Assembly: GCA_032622095.1 (NCBI GenBank)
Contig: CP136066.1
Span: 192,626,816 to 192,690,815 of the forward strand
DNA length: 64,000 nucleotides
Reading direction: 5' to 3'
Source: Siphonodentalium dalli
Taxonomy: Eukaryota; Mollusca; Scaphopoda; Gadilida; Siphonodentaliidae
Within the stretch, counting starts at the first letter, position 1. Every line of letters starts with the position of its first letter. Shown here piece after piece: positions 11,824-23,214 of the stretch. Under the pieces are notes generated by a model that was not told the origin of the DNA, did not search any database, and saw only the letters and a list, made by a program, of their open reading frames with translations. The position numbers and the translations under genes were made by a program.

Positions 11824-12061
11824 TCACTGAGTCGCGGCCATATTGGATCCATCCAGCCCCCATTATGCGGTGTGTTACATGCATGTCAAAGTTCTGAAGG
11901 TGCCATCCATATATGGAGTTTGAATATTCATGAAGTCCATATATGGAATTCGTGAATATTTATGTATCCCATATATGGAATACACCTCCAGAACTTTGAC
12001 CTGTATCACTTAAAACGTGAAACGGGGACGGGATGGATCCAATATGGCCTCGACTCAGTGA
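11824..12061. mobile_element. Fold-back element, GCGGCCATATTGGATCC family, copy 1
   Basis: Inverted ends pair TCACTGAGTCGCGGCCATAT with its counterpart at 12042-12061. Internal paired arms include GTTCTGAAGGTG.../...CACCTCCAGAAC and a central CCATATATGGA pair. A second copy is at 22808-23054. The element is entirely non-coding. Confidence 0.75.
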
Positions 12062-12195
12062 CACAGACGTATTAACATAAACATGTTCATGTATATATAG
12101 GTCTGCAATTTTATTAGATGATATATATTCGACGTGAGCTGCCTTACAGTTGTGACAGAAATTCAATTGACATTGGCGATAGTCAGCAGTATTTA

Positions 12196-12435
12196 ACGGT
12201 AGCGGGGTAACATCGCGCAAGAGCTATAATCTGACCTTCACCCCAAATTGGCATTCACGTTATATTCAACTAATTGACGGATCTCTTTCGTGTGGTTTTT
12301 AAGACACCAAAGAGGGCGGAACTTCTTGATATATAAGTGAAATCGATTTATGAGTATAGATGCGCGCTATACGAGTATACCGTTAACTGATGTCAAGGTC
12401 AGAGTATAGCTCTTGCGACGTTACCCCGCTTCCGT
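12196..12435. mobile_element. MITE with ~40-bp TIRs
   Basis: ACGGTAGCGGGGTAAC...GAGCTATA at the left pairs with TATAGCTCTTGCGACGTTAC and CCCCGCTTCCGT at the right. It is flanked by ATTTA on both sides (12191-12195 and 12436-12440), extendable to ATTTAACGG if the ends are read shorter. The superfamily is not resolved. Confidence 0.75.
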
Positions 12436-12848
12436 ATTTAACGGGTGTAATTCACCAATTGTTTGATTAGGACGATGGGTAAGATAATTAACTATACTGT
12501 TCTCGGCGGTATTCATGGTTGGAAAGAACCTCCGGGCGTGCATAACACCTCTGCCAAAATTAACAAGAAAACCATAGTCAGAAATGGTAACGCCACCAAG
12601 ATCATATTATTAGCCATAAATATAAATTATAATATAAAATATATTGGTTACATGAATGCACCGCCTCAGAATTCCGTTAAAACAACTAATCCTTCAAATT
12701 ATTACAAAAAACTACGGCTTATTACTGCAGGTTTTTCATTCACCAAACCAGAAAGCTTCTAAATGCGAATACAAAATTGGGTTCCCGCCATAAAATCTTC
12801 AAGTGTGCATGGCCCAGCCATTGTTCATACCTAAACATCGAACGCAAT

Positions 12849-13173
12849 TAACGTGGTCATAATAGTTACATACTGCAACTATAAGACATCAATCAAATAC
12901 ACACCCCACGAAAACCCGAAATGTGTTGTCCTGTGAGATATCCCATCAATATAGCTCAATTTGACACGGCCAGATTAGCCTTTATACAATATCCTAAAAC
13001 AATAAAGCTTCTCAAATTATCGGCATAGTCAATAGAACTTTCACGAACTTGGACATTCCAACTACAGCTTTTACCGGGCTCGGGGTCGCAGTACAACGTT
13101 AACGCGTCCCAAAATAACCGGAAAAAAAACAATTATCTATTTATAAAATCCCCATTGGTCCACAGATTTATAA
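12849..13173. repeat. Direct duplication of ~325 bp, copy 1
   Basis: TAACGTGGTCATAATAGTTA begins this block, which recurs at 14026 with only a few differences, for example at the C(T/G)CGGGGTCGC site. It ends at CACAGATTTATAA. The block lies within an unclassified repeat that also occupies 12560-14600. Confidence 0.9.
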
Positions 13174-13825
13174 AATTTGGCCAACAGTATACACCGGTGT
13201 CATTCGCACGCTCTCAGGTCCTTGCAACCCATGAATACCCCGATACCAGAAGGTAGTTACGCGTGCCGCGTGTATACTGTCCTAGAGATTCTAGATAGCT
13301 ATGGGAATCAGGGAGCTAAACGTGTTCTAGAGTCGGGGAACGAGTACACCGTGGAATGCTAAAGGTGAAGGTAACTGAAGAATGACCTTCACCTGATACA
13401 TGCGACACGTTATTAAAGGATGAAATCGCGTTTATTTGATTTGTACATCATATCTAAATAATTTAAACTGGTGAATGAATGGGGGAATGGATTTTTGTGA
13501 GAGGGAAATTTATTTAACTAGCTGCTGTAGTTCTGGATTTGTCCAGATCAAATTTGGCTGTGGGATAGCCCCGTCGTACACTTTGGGATTTATTTTAAAA
13601 AGTAAACACATGACCTATGATTTGTCTACCATTTTCGTGATCAACTGGTGTCAATCTAGCCGGGTAAACATCACTGATATGGCATGCAGGCTTCAATTCA
13701 GTGAATTTGGCCGAAACGTTAACACTGTCGCCTATGGGAAATCATTTAGTTCCCTGATTCCTATGGTTCGCTGTGCGTTTTATTTATAGATAATGGGAAT
13801 TTCTGGGAGGATTAAAAGTCGATCT

Positions 13826-14600
13826 GCGAACCGGAGGCCGAGTCCGGTAAAGGTTTAGTTGGGGATTTCAATTTCGTTTATTGTCCTTTACATTATTATG
13901 TCAATGATGTTGTTTTTTTGTTTGTGACAAGCTATGTCAATTACAAATAAAAGAAATGAAAAGATAAATTGTAAGTCTTATATTCCAACTTGTATAGACA
14001 GTATTCGTTATGCAGCCCACCTGTATAACGTGGTCATAATAGTTACATACTGCAACTATAAGACATCAATCAAATACACACCCCACGAAAACCCGAAATG
14101 TGTTGTCCTGTGAGATATCCCATCAATATAGCTCAATTTGACACGGCCAGATTAGCCTTTATACAATATCCTAAAACAATAAAGCTTCTCAAATTATCGG
14201 CATAGTCAATAGAACTTTCACGAACTTGGACATTCCAACTACAGCTTTTACCGGGCGCGGGGTCGCAGTACAACGTTAACGCGTCCCAAAATAACCGGGA
14301 AAAAACAATTATCTATTTATAAAATCCCCATTGGTCCACAGATTTATAAGATAAATTGTAAGTCTTATATTCCAACTTGTATAGACAGTATTCGTTATGC
14401 AGCCCACTGTGGGTTGTGGTCGGGACGGCCGCCGGTTCGTTAATTAGGTGCTGGTTGTTATTGTTATTTTAACGGAATTCTGAGTTGGTCTTTCGCGAAA
14501 CCAATATATTTTATATTCTATAATTACAATCATGGATATATAATATATTATCTTGAGCGCGTTACCATTTCTGACATTGGTTTTCTTGTTATTACATCTC
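13826..14600 (+). repeat. Unclassified interspersed repeat interrupted by the 325-bp duplication
   Basis: GGAGGCCGAGTCCGGTAAA, GACAAGCTATGTCAATTAC, the GGCCGCCGGTTCGTTAATTA phrase and GCGTTACCATTTCTGAC run in the same order as in the tandem units (about 600-1000 and 3354-3760). Here they are split by an inserted copy (14026-14349) of the block at 12849. A 60-bp segment (AGATAAATTGTAAGTC...CAGCCCAC) stands on both sides of that insert, at about 13961-14020 and 14348-14407. Fragments of the same repeat occur at 12586-12640 (reverse), 15420-15460 and 16165-16240 (reverse). Confidence 0.7.
14026..14349. repeat. Direct duplication of ~325 bp, copy 2
   Basis: This is the second copy of 12849-13173, offset 1,177 bp. 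It is inserted between two direct copies of a 60-bp flank, which suggests local copying or unequal exchange and not transposition. Between 14600 and 15940 I see only AT-rich repeat fragments and no supported gene. Confidence 0.9.
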
Positions 14601-15947
14601 CGTGGATCTTGTGACGTTGGAATGTGGGGAAAACAACCTATATATATTGGAGTTATGTCTATTGCTTATCTACTGATTAATTGGTTGGGGATCCAGCGTT
14701 GTTTCAACCATGATACAATGACACAACTTAACTGAATACCAATAATTGTGTTCCACGCAGGCATCTCATCCAAATTGGCCGTACTTATACATGTTATAGA
14801 TCGTCATTCGTTATGGTATATATTACATTATTACGCCCTCCGGGTGTATACTAATGTAGAAATTCTTTATACCTATGGGCGCTGGGGTTTTATTTATAGA
14901 TTTGGGGGGTTTTGGGGCGCATTAAAAGTTGTAGTGCGACCCCGAGTCAGGTTGTTTTGGGACGCATTAAAAGTTATAGTGTGAACCCGAGTCCGGTAAA
15001 ATGTGGAGTTGTTATGTCAATACTGGTTTGTGATAAGATATGCCAAAAAATAATCTGCAAGTCTTATATGACTCTTTATTATTCCGATCATAGTAATTTA
15101 CTATCGCCAAGAGATTAGTTAAACATTTGCCGATAGTTATAGCCCTCTCGTTCTGGCATCGATGTGTGCTTGTCGCTGTATCAATGCAACAGGTATTATA
15201 CGCGACGTATCGTGTGTCAGTATTTCAAATTTTTATTTCGGATTTCTCATTAAAAAACAAATTCGCAAACCCGTATTTTTTATCAGCAAGCACACTGCAT
15301 ACACACATACATAAATTTAGATATTATGAAGTATATATATAGTTGTTATCTATGTCCAGATATTTTACAATGAGTCCATTTTAGTTGGAATATATTTTAT
15401 TTATGCTTAATAATACGATATTGAGGGCGTTACCATTTCTGACTATGGTTTTCTTGTTTAGTTACATGTATGTCGCCCGTCGATTTTCTCGAACAATGAG
15501 TTTACCAAGCTCTACCACCGTCGTTGTCAATCCTCTCTCAGATTGATCTATAGCTGAACACATTGACCCGCGAATGTCTCGAGTCGGTTGATCTTTAATC
15601 AACATCAGCCTTATTTTGTATGGAAGTATGCGTATATGTATACAACTAAACGCCACACAACCAGAAACTAAATTGGGGGACTGTCTTAATACACATGAAA
15701 TAAGTGTATAGGTACAAAACATGCATTCAGTTCATATAAAAAACGGACTACGTGCGAGTGAATGTGCTTAGCTCCTATATATACACAATCGAACAAAATT
15801 ACGAGCGATCGTGTAACTATATATCTATGTATATAAGAAGAATACAACATCGCTGCCTATTGAATAGAGTAGTGAGTAGAGATCAACCTCCGTGGGACGC
15901 AATGAGGCTCATTGTGCGAGAAATTAATCGACTGGCTACAATGTAAC

Positions 15948-16158
15948 CACAGGGGCCTGTAACGCGTTCCGATGCCCGCCCCCATGTTGCGCTGCCCATA
16001 TACGTCGCCTCTATATACGCGCCTGCTTCACGTTAATGGTAGTATAATAGAGACTCTCTATTATACTACCATTAACGTGAAGCAGGCGCGTATATAGGGC
16101 GGCGTATATGGGCAGCGCAAATGGGGGCGGGCAGCGGAGCGCGTTACAGGCCCCTGTG
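15948..16158. mobile_element. Near-perfect fold-back MITE, hAT-like
   Basis: Both arms run CACAGGGGCCTGTAACGCG inwards and meet near AGAGACTCTCT at 16050, so almost the whole 211 bp is one hairpin. The flanks repeat ATGTAAC (15941-15947 and 16159-16165), a 7-8 bp duplication consistent with hAT. It is inserted in a copy of the unclassified repeat ending AACCAAGAAAACCATAGTCA. Confidence 0.85.
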
Positions 16159-16679
16159 ATGTAACCAAGAAAACCATAGTCAGAAATGGTAACGCCCTCA
16201 CGATCATATTATTAGACATATATAACATATTATTAAGTATTATATATTAATGTAACGATTGTGAAAAATGCGTGTAGTAGTAGGACTGGTTCAGGGGTGG
16301 CACCAGAAATACACTAAATTACACCATATTGCCTGTTGGTATATGTGAAATGAGCGCATATAGTGTGTGTGGCGAACAAATGAACAAACCATACTGAAGT
16401 AATTATAGTCTCTGAACGTAACACATGACACATGATGGTTCCGGGCCTGTGACTGTGGAATTTCTGTTCAAGGAATTCACAGAAAATCAACATATCTTTA
16501 ATAACCGAATTAGTTTGTCTTGGCAAATTATCAATTCCACTTGACAGAAATTAAATTTCTCGTAAGGGTACTTTCACACACTGGCAACTTTGCGCGGAAT
16601 GTCTTGTACGCATTTCGTCATAGAAAACCATATTTGGTGCCAGAATTTCAAGCATAGAAAATGCGTCGTTATCAAAACT

Positions 16680-17116
16680 AACCATAGGTCGCCTCGCATA
16701 TATCAGAATGCATTCGCCTAACAAATTATATATTATTATTTATAATTGTTAAAGAATGTAAGAAATAATGATAAAAAATGATAAAAAATATTAAAGGATG
16801 TAAGAAAAAATTATTTTAAAAAAGATAAAATTGCTAAAGTATATGCACGAACAAATTATAAAAATGATTAAAATTGTAAAAGAATGTAAGAAAAAATGAT
16901 AAAAAATGAATAAAAATTATAAAATTATTAAAGAATATAAGAAAAAATGATAAAAAATTGTTATATAATGTAAGAAAAAAAGATAAAAAATTGTTAGGCC
17001 AATGCATTCTCTTATATATGGGAGGCGACCTATGGTCGACTCGCAAAAATAAAAGAATGCATTGGCTCAGGGTCTTTAATGTTGCGCCAGCGCAGCTCCC
17101 GTCATGAAAGGGTTTC
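16680..17116. mobile_element. Hairpin-core element, truncated, shell E type
   Basis: The left end starts inside the hairpin core (CCATAGGTCGCCTCGCATAT) and the right side has a fuller core (16998-17066, with GGAGGCGACC...GGTCGACTC). The right shell, GCGCAGCTCCCGTCATGAAAGGG, matches the reverse of the 51103 element's left end. Between the cores is AT-rich DNA repeating AAAGAATGTAAGAAAAAATG. The preceding 16166-16679 has no supported gene. Confidence 0.65.
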
Positions 17117-17155
17117 CGCAGTTCTACATGTAACGGTGCTACTGACATTCAGATA

Positions 17156-17577
17156 CATGTACCTGGTACTACCGCTGAAATGGTCATTGTCACCCCCTTT
17201 CGTTCAGTTGGGTACCCAGCTTTTTAAAACTTTCAGTTGGGTACCCAGCTTTTATAAAATTTACAGTTGGGTACCCAGCTTTATGAGCAGTACCTGTCAT
17301 ATGCATACAATTCTTCTCTGCTATTATTTTCAAGCATCGTGACGAATAGACATCATAATTCATATGTAAAAAAGAATTCACAAATTTACCAGGTTCATTT
17401 CGCAATCAACTGAGGGCAATCACTAATTAAATCAAGCTCTGTGTGAGATTTCACAAAGCTGGGTACCCAACTGTAAATTTTACAAAAGCTGGGTACCCAA
17501 CTGAAAATAAAAAAAACCTGGGTACCAAACTGAACGAAGGGGGTGACAGTGACCATGTCAGCGGTACTACCTGCATG
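17156..17577. mobile_element. MITE with triplicated subterminal GGGTACCCAGC motifs
   Basis: The left arm runs from about 17158 (CTGGTACTACCGCTGAAATG) and pairs with the right arm ending about 17575. In each arm CAGTTGGGTACCCAGCTTT is repeated three times at roughly 30-bp spacing: 17209, 17237 and 17269 on the left, inverted at 17454-17535 on the right. The GTCACCCCCTT box next to them is also mirrored. It is non-coding; the open frames are repeat artefacts. Confidence 0.75.
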
Positions 17578-19443
17578 TATTATTCTTGTGAGTCAATTTC
17601 TGTTAAGAAGAATTGCTCTTTTGGAAATACGAATTTATTTCTTGTAAATATAATCCCTCTTGACTGGAATTCGAATGCACACAAATGAATCCTCATTAAG
17701 GCTAAAATGAGTACTTTTCTTGACATCTCGAAACTTAAGGCTAATCAATATCGATATCAATTTAATTCGACTTTTAGTTCCAATAAGGTATTGCATTTGG
17801 TAATGCTATATTAGCTAAAATATATCACAACAATTTAAAGTCAGCAATAAAAGTCATAGTTCTGTTGGTATTATTAATATGAATGAATCAGACGTTTGAA
17901 TAATGTTCCAGCACTGACAACCATATTTGGCAATCCATTCCATGTCATCACTATTCGTTGACTAAATAAATGAATGGATCGCCCCGCATATTTTGAGGTA
18001 ATTGAAGTTGAATCAATAATTCCTCTTTAAAGATAAATCGATTTTTTTCTGTTATGAAGAAAAGATTTTTGTTATTCATTTTTATGAAGAAATTACTTTT
18101 TAATTTCCTGTTTTTATAAATAAATTTATCTTAACAGTACCGGTAACTCCTTCCTTTATGTGAGCCACCCCTGCGTGCTTACCTTGAGGTCTGATTGAAA
18201 TGCTACGCTGAGGAGTCATTTAAGCATACCGATGCTGGTAAATAAATTAAGAAATTGCCATTAAATAAATAAACAAATGTTAAACAAACATATTTTTTTC
18301 AAAAAGGTGGTAAGTGTTTTCTCCTGTTTTGAGCCAAATTGACAATATAAGCTATCTGCACAGTACAGAAATTACTCGCCATTGCAGATCCATAACTCCA
18401 TGCACAGTGCTTTGAAGTCACTGGCAATCCGAGCCAAAAACACTACCACTAATCACAAACACAAACACCTTGTAAAAGTTATACGTTATATTATGCGGCT
18501 AATTAGTTGTCAGACATCTGTCTTAAACCGATTCGACGTTCGAAAGGTTTAAAATAAAAACTTTCTTTCCCTGTCCTTCAAGTTAATAAATGCAGACTAT
18601 TATATAAGAATTACGGTGATGTGTTTGTGGTACTCAAAGTTCAAGTTCAAAAGCTTTATTTATAAAGTCAGGCATTTTAAATTACACACATGAGCATTAA
18701 GCTCTTAACTGACTTGTAAAACAATGAATATGTACATAAACAGTAACGTGAATAAAACACAACCTATCTGAAAAATAAATTACATGTATATTAGCTAAAA
18801 CTTTGTAAAAGACGAGTAAAATCCCTGAGGTACTCGATATAATTAGGCTTAAGCGCATTTCAGTTTTGATTTATTTATTTATTTAGTTATTTATTTTTGA
18901 TAACTGAAAATTATACATGTGTTAACAAATTATGAATACGGTATATAATACAGTTACAAAAAATATGTTGTTTTTTTTTCTACATAATTTCAGTTATAGA
19001 GCTGTGTATAAATTGAAAAAGTTTGGAAAAAAATATGAGACCATAAAGAAATTCAAAGGATTTATGGTGAGGTTGAACTATTGAATAATCATAGGGTACA
19101 TGCACGGTTAGCTACCGGGGATAGCGCAAAAGCCCATATCAGTATATATATACATGTCATGTATAATTATAGTCTTAATTCTGTGTGCGCACTTGTTAAT
19201 GTTTGACATTGCTATGATTGCACAACAGTCACTCAAGATAGTCAGTCGTCGAAGAAGCTATCATCAATTGCTGTAACCGCTATCGTTTAGTACAGTTTGT
19301 GTTTTATTTATTGACTACAACGCGAGCAGGCGCATAAGTATTCGATTATTTATAACGGCACTTAACAACCCTCCCTCACATCCCAATCAAGTGGCGCCCT
19401 CTATCGACCAGAATCTGTTGTCACGTAAGTGCAATATGCGAAG
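17578..19443. other. No gene seen; AT-rich DNA with one repeat-like stretch
   Basis: AT-rich, no convincing exon or TIR. The segment 18640-18730 (CAAGTTCAAAAGCTTTATTT onwards) looks like a reverse-strand end of a retroelement-derived repeat, but no ORF supports this. The last part (19380-19443) is GC-richer (GTGGCGCCCTCTATCG) and would be 5' UTR/promoter of the candidate first exon. Confidence 0.5.
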
Positions 19444-19521
19444 ATGGCGTCTGACTCTACGAAAATAAATATTACGTCGGGTCCATCAAAAGCTCGTAGC
19501 GAACAAAAAGGCGATGATTCG
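19444..19521 (+). CDS. Candidate first coding exon of the BAHD1-like gene
   Basis: AAGATGGCG is a strong animal start context. The 26 codons read MASDSTKINITSGPSKARSE and then QKGDDS, a hydrophilic Ser/Lys stretch, ending on a whole codon at a donor GTAAAT. The main BAHD1 exon begins at acceptor 41380 and is open for four codons before its first ATG. That acceptor is also in phase 0, so this exon can be joined in frame, directly or through 28661-28786. This is inference from phase and strand; the exon could belong to another transcript. The intron would be about 9-22 kb. Confidence 0.42.
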
Positions 19522-21042
19522 GTAAATATTTTGATATATTTGCATACCATAAACATTTTAGAAAATATGCTAACTTATTTCGTTATATATATTTGTTGTT
19601 TTAGTTGTTTATTTCGTCGTCATATTTCACGATCTTTCCGGGAAGACGAAATTTTGTATCCGCTTTCTTCCATAAGATCGCAGCGTATTTCCAATTATGT
19701 GACACCGTACGTCGCATGCTTGTGGTAAGCTACATTGCAATGGGTTTGCATTACGTCAGGTAATTACGTTAAAACTAACAGGTGCCCGTCACTGCATTAG
19801 ACAGCTTAGGCAACAGTATCAACAAGAGTGCCACTGTAATTTGTAAAACAGTGGCTATTACTATTAGTATTATCTCTGAAAAGTGGGGTTGAGGGGGCTG
19901 GTCACAATTTTGTGGGATGGAGACATTGGAGTGTAACCTAGATTTCCATCCAAGTAGGCTGTGGGGAGAGATATCATTGTGCGACAATATCATACAACTT
20001 CCCCATCGTCGCGCAAAGTTTTGAGTTTCTCTAAGAAATATAACTCTAGTCTAAAGTAATTTAGTATTATGCATGTCCGTCGGCGTTACTACGTTAGTTA
20101 ATATTATAATAAGATATCACCATTACTAAATAAATGGGCATACCAAAAGATTGACACCATGGAGAAACACATATCAATGATTTGATGGACAGTATAGGAG
20201 ATGAACCTGGTCATGCAGTAGCCGAGGGATAGCGCTAGCGGACTGGGATTGCAACATGGTCAGGTATTTTAACTCGGTCAGATACCAAGTTTGTCTGACT
20301 GAAAAGTCTCATTCGAGATCACTGAATAAAGATCCAAATGCAAAATACAGACATGCCCCATTACAACATTTCTCCAGGTATGTTTGTGGATGTTTTTGGG
20401 TGCAGTACGCTTTGCGATCAGGCATGGACATTAATGGCTGATCCATGTACATATTGGTATGTGCACGTTAAAGAACGCTACTACTAGTGCTAGTACCTGA
20501 GTCACCACAGGGTTTTAAATTTACTTGGCCATGGTAGTACCTGGACCTCCACATAGTTTCAGAAAATTGAAGGTGTCTGAGTAATACATAAATGTAAATG
20601 GGGTGGGTGGGTACGTGTTATGATGGTGACACTTTCTAAAAAACTTCAGCCAAAAATTAATTGGACGGGAAGTGGCATGAGATTGCCTCATGAGGGTGAC
20701 GACCCCCTTTTCGTACGCCGGATGCGGGGTCTGTTATGGCGTATTCCGGATGCCAGACCACCGGATGCCGTCGGGCACATATATCGGATGCCGGATGCAT
20801 CCATTGATAATTTTTCTTGACGTTAAACAGCAAAAACACAACGAAATTACGTCCGCTAATTTACATTTCTTTGCTCGGACACTCTATTTTCCACAATTTA
20901 GCTAATTATACGTCTCGTTATCACATCTGACATATCTAAATAGTGATAATTAATATATAGCACCTACTGTTGAAATAAATCGCAATGCTGATCTGCGATA
21001 TCGGTTTGTTATATTATCCGATAGAGTTATATTATCGAAGTG
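19522..21042. other. Intron-like DNA, no supported gene
   Basis: AT-rich stretch without long open frames. From about 20690 it contains one arm of an inverted repeat (see 20685-20810). I see nothing else that supports a gene or RNA. Confidence 0.5.
20685..20810. repeat. Left arm of inverted repeat (partner 23215-23340)
   Basis: CATGAGGGTGACGACCCCC and the phrase TGGCGTATTCCGGATGCC are mirrored at 23215-23340, where they read as reverse complements with GGTCGTCACCCTCCCTCATG at the far end. CGGATGC is repeated several times in each arm. The arms enclose the palindromic satellite, an ORF and two MITEs, so they could be the ends of one composite element of about 2.65 kb or two inverted copies of a small repeat. 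Confidence 0.6.
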
Positions 21043-21476
21043 GCTAAAGAACGGTATACCGCTCTTTAGTACTGAGGGCTAAAGAACGGTATACCGCTCT
21101 TTAGTGATGAGGGCTAAAGAGCGGTACGGATTATAACATTATGTGTTGGCGCAATGCGCCAAATATCTTGGCAACGCACGTGCCGCTCATCCAACCTGGA
21201 CCGCTCTTTAGCACCGAGGGCTAAAGAGCAGTATACCGTTCTTTAGCACCAAACGCTAAAGAGTGGTATACCGTTCATTAGCGTATCAGGCCCATATAGC
21301 TAAAGCGCGGTATACCGCTCTTTAGCGTTTGTCACTAAAGAGCAGTATACCGTTCTTTAGCACCAAACGCTAAAGAGCGGTATACCGTTAATTAGCGTAT
21401 CAGGCCCATATAGCTAAAGCGCGGTATACCGCTCCTTAGCGTTTGGTACTAAAGAGCGGTATACCGTTCTTTAGCC
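21043..21476. repeat. Satellite of short palindromes, GCTAAAGAGCGGTATACC type
   Basis: About nine palindromes of 26-29 bp, each reading CTAAAGAGCGGTATACC and then its mirror ending in CTTTAG, are separated by 6-16 bp spacers. Starts are near 21043, 21078, 21220, 21254, 21298, 21333, 21368, 21412 and 21448. A tenth is split by a ~75-bp insert (21113-21212). The second half has a higher-order period of about 114 bp, with GCGTATCAGGCCCATATAGC as spacer. Substitutions are often matched or wobble-like between arms. Confidence 0.9.
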
Positions 21477-21552
21477 ACAGCCTTATATTATCCCATCTGA
21501 CTGCTTGGCAATAATTTTGAATATGTAATTAATTTTTATTAAATTTTGAAAA

Positions 21553-21837
21553 ATGTATTTAGAAGCCTGCATGCGACTTCAATTTAATAACACCATTAAA
21601 AAGTCTGAAACTCGCAGTTTTGGACTAAACTTCAACGGAGAAGACAATCTAAGTACAATCAGGGCGGTGTTGACAAAAGAATATGCCCTTGGCGATTGGG
21701 TTAAGACACTCGGACTCGTCGGAGTCTCGAACTACAGGTTCAAAGTTGCACTGAAGAGGCTTGCAAGAGATCCCGAGTATCCAAATGGAAGATTTTTACA
21801 GGCGGAGACGGAGAAAGAGTGGCATGGACATATGTAG
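21553..21837 (+). CDS. Hypothetical 94-residue open frame
   Basis: The frame runs MYLEACMRLQFNNTIKK...WHGHM with ordinary amino-acid balance and a charged C-terminal part (LKRLARDPEYPNGRF). I do not recognise it. It begins 75 bp after the palindromic satellite and lies between the inverted arms at 20685 and 23340, so it could be a remnant of a mobile-element protein. There is no clear donor or acceptor, though an AG at 21562-21563 could serve as an acceptor. Treat as possible only. Confidence 0.25.
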   Translation: MYLEACMRLQFNNTIKKSETRSFGLNFNGEDNLSTIRAVLTKEYALGDWVKTLGLVGVSNYRFKVALKRLARDPEYPNGRFLQAETEKEWHGHM

Positions 21838-22139
21838 TGTAGTCTGTATCGACATGGAATGCAGGGAGGCGACAAGTGCCAAATATTTACAAGTTCTCGG
21901 ATATGAAATAATATGCTACAAAATATAATTGGGCGGGACCATGTGTGCCCGTGCCTCACAAATGCTTCAATAATTAATCACTGATCAAATTGCATGATAT
22001 TGCGAGTGTGTGGTGTGACATGATGAGGTGTTTGTAAACATGAATTATTATAATCTTAACTCCTAGAGTTATGTGAAATCATAACATTGTTAGATTTATT
22101 ATACTATACTGCACATGTATATATAATGCTATACGTTTG

Positions 22140-22594
22140 TTAAAGGTACTGAGCTACTCAAACGCTCGCAAATTACTATTTCCTTGGCTTCGGGGGGTGG
22201 GGGGGGGTAAAAAATATTTGATTCGAGTCGAGGAACCCATCCATCACAGCTCAGAGTGATCAAATATCGATGTTTGAAATCTATTATTTTAGGTGGCCCA
22301 ATATTAATTAATTTAGACAGTCAACGAGAAGAATTTCGTTGACCAAATTGCGGGCAAAGATGGATAACTCTAAAATCAAGTGGCTTTTTGTGTTAGATAT
22401 TTGACAAACCGGCAAAATTTCGTTGAACAAAATGTTGATAAATAACAGGTTTTGTGGAATTTTATACTATAGTTGATTGTGCTATTCGTTATATTTGGGC
22501 AATTATTAGATTCTGATAACTGAAGCGGCATTTCAAAACATGTTGTCGTTCTTGTTGGAATGTGATGATATGGAGACCATCTGAGTACCTTTAA
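22140..22594. mobile_element. TTAAAGGTACT-family TTAA element, copy 1
   Basis: It starts TTAAAGGTACTGAGCTAC and ends CTGAGTACCTTTAA, with TTAA at each end. Internal phrases (TTGATTCGAGTCGAGGAACCC, AGATGGATAACTCTAAAATC, CAAAATGTTGATAAATAACA) recur in the copies at 34553-35063, 52827-53335 and 55678-56138. It includes a G-rich run at 22192-22206. It is non-coding. Confidence 0.75.
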
Positions 22595-22807
22595 TTTAAA
22601 ATATTAAAAAGTTGTTAGTTTTCTATATGCGTGTCCCTGTTGTTCAATACTACCGTGTACGGCCATGAATGGTCACCCAAGATTAGCTAGGTGGTTTCCG
22701 CACATGCCACTTCAACTTCTCCTCATTCAGTATATTATACCACTACTGTCATTTGGAACATGGTCTATGCCTTTCACCCCCACCCAATGCGCCCTATCAT
22801 GTCATTA

Positions 22808-23054
22808 ACTCGCGGCCATATTAGATCCATCATGCAGGTCCGGTTCCGTGGTATCAGAGATTCTTCCATGCAGCCCCGGTTGTTTTATTACTACAGATCA
22901 AAGTTCTGGAGTAGCATTTCCATATATATGGAGCTTTTGAATATTCATGACTTCCATTTATGTCATGTATAATATGGAAATGCTACTCCAAAACTTTGAA
23001 CTGTAGCACTAAAACCACGGAACCGGACCTGGTGGATCCAATATGGCCGCGAGT
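22808..23054. mobile_element. Fold-back element, GCGGCCATATTGGATCC family, copy 2
   Basis: ACTCGCGGCCATATTAGATC at the left pairs with the right end GGATCCAATATGGCCGCGAG. Inner arms pair GGTCCGGTTCCGTGGT with its mirror and GTAGCATTTCCATAT with ATATGGAAATGCTAC. Related to 11824-12061 by both ends and by the central GAATATTCATGA. Confidence 0.8.
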
Positions 23055-23214
23055 AAGTTAGACAGGGCGTATATATGTAGGCCTATATATGATATGAGAT
23101 CATACATTTAGTAAAAAGTTTAATCTTTCCGTAAAGCTGCTAAATCAAATCATTACTAGCCAATACGGAGACTAATTCCAATACCTCATGCCAACGTTCA
23201 CTTCGTTCCCGAGT

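Noticed and set aside
21043-21476. Regularly spaced repeats that could be mistaken for a CRISPR array
   Set aside because: The repeats are palindromic throughout, spacers are 6-16 bp and repeated, there are no cas genes and the DNA is clearly eukaryotic.
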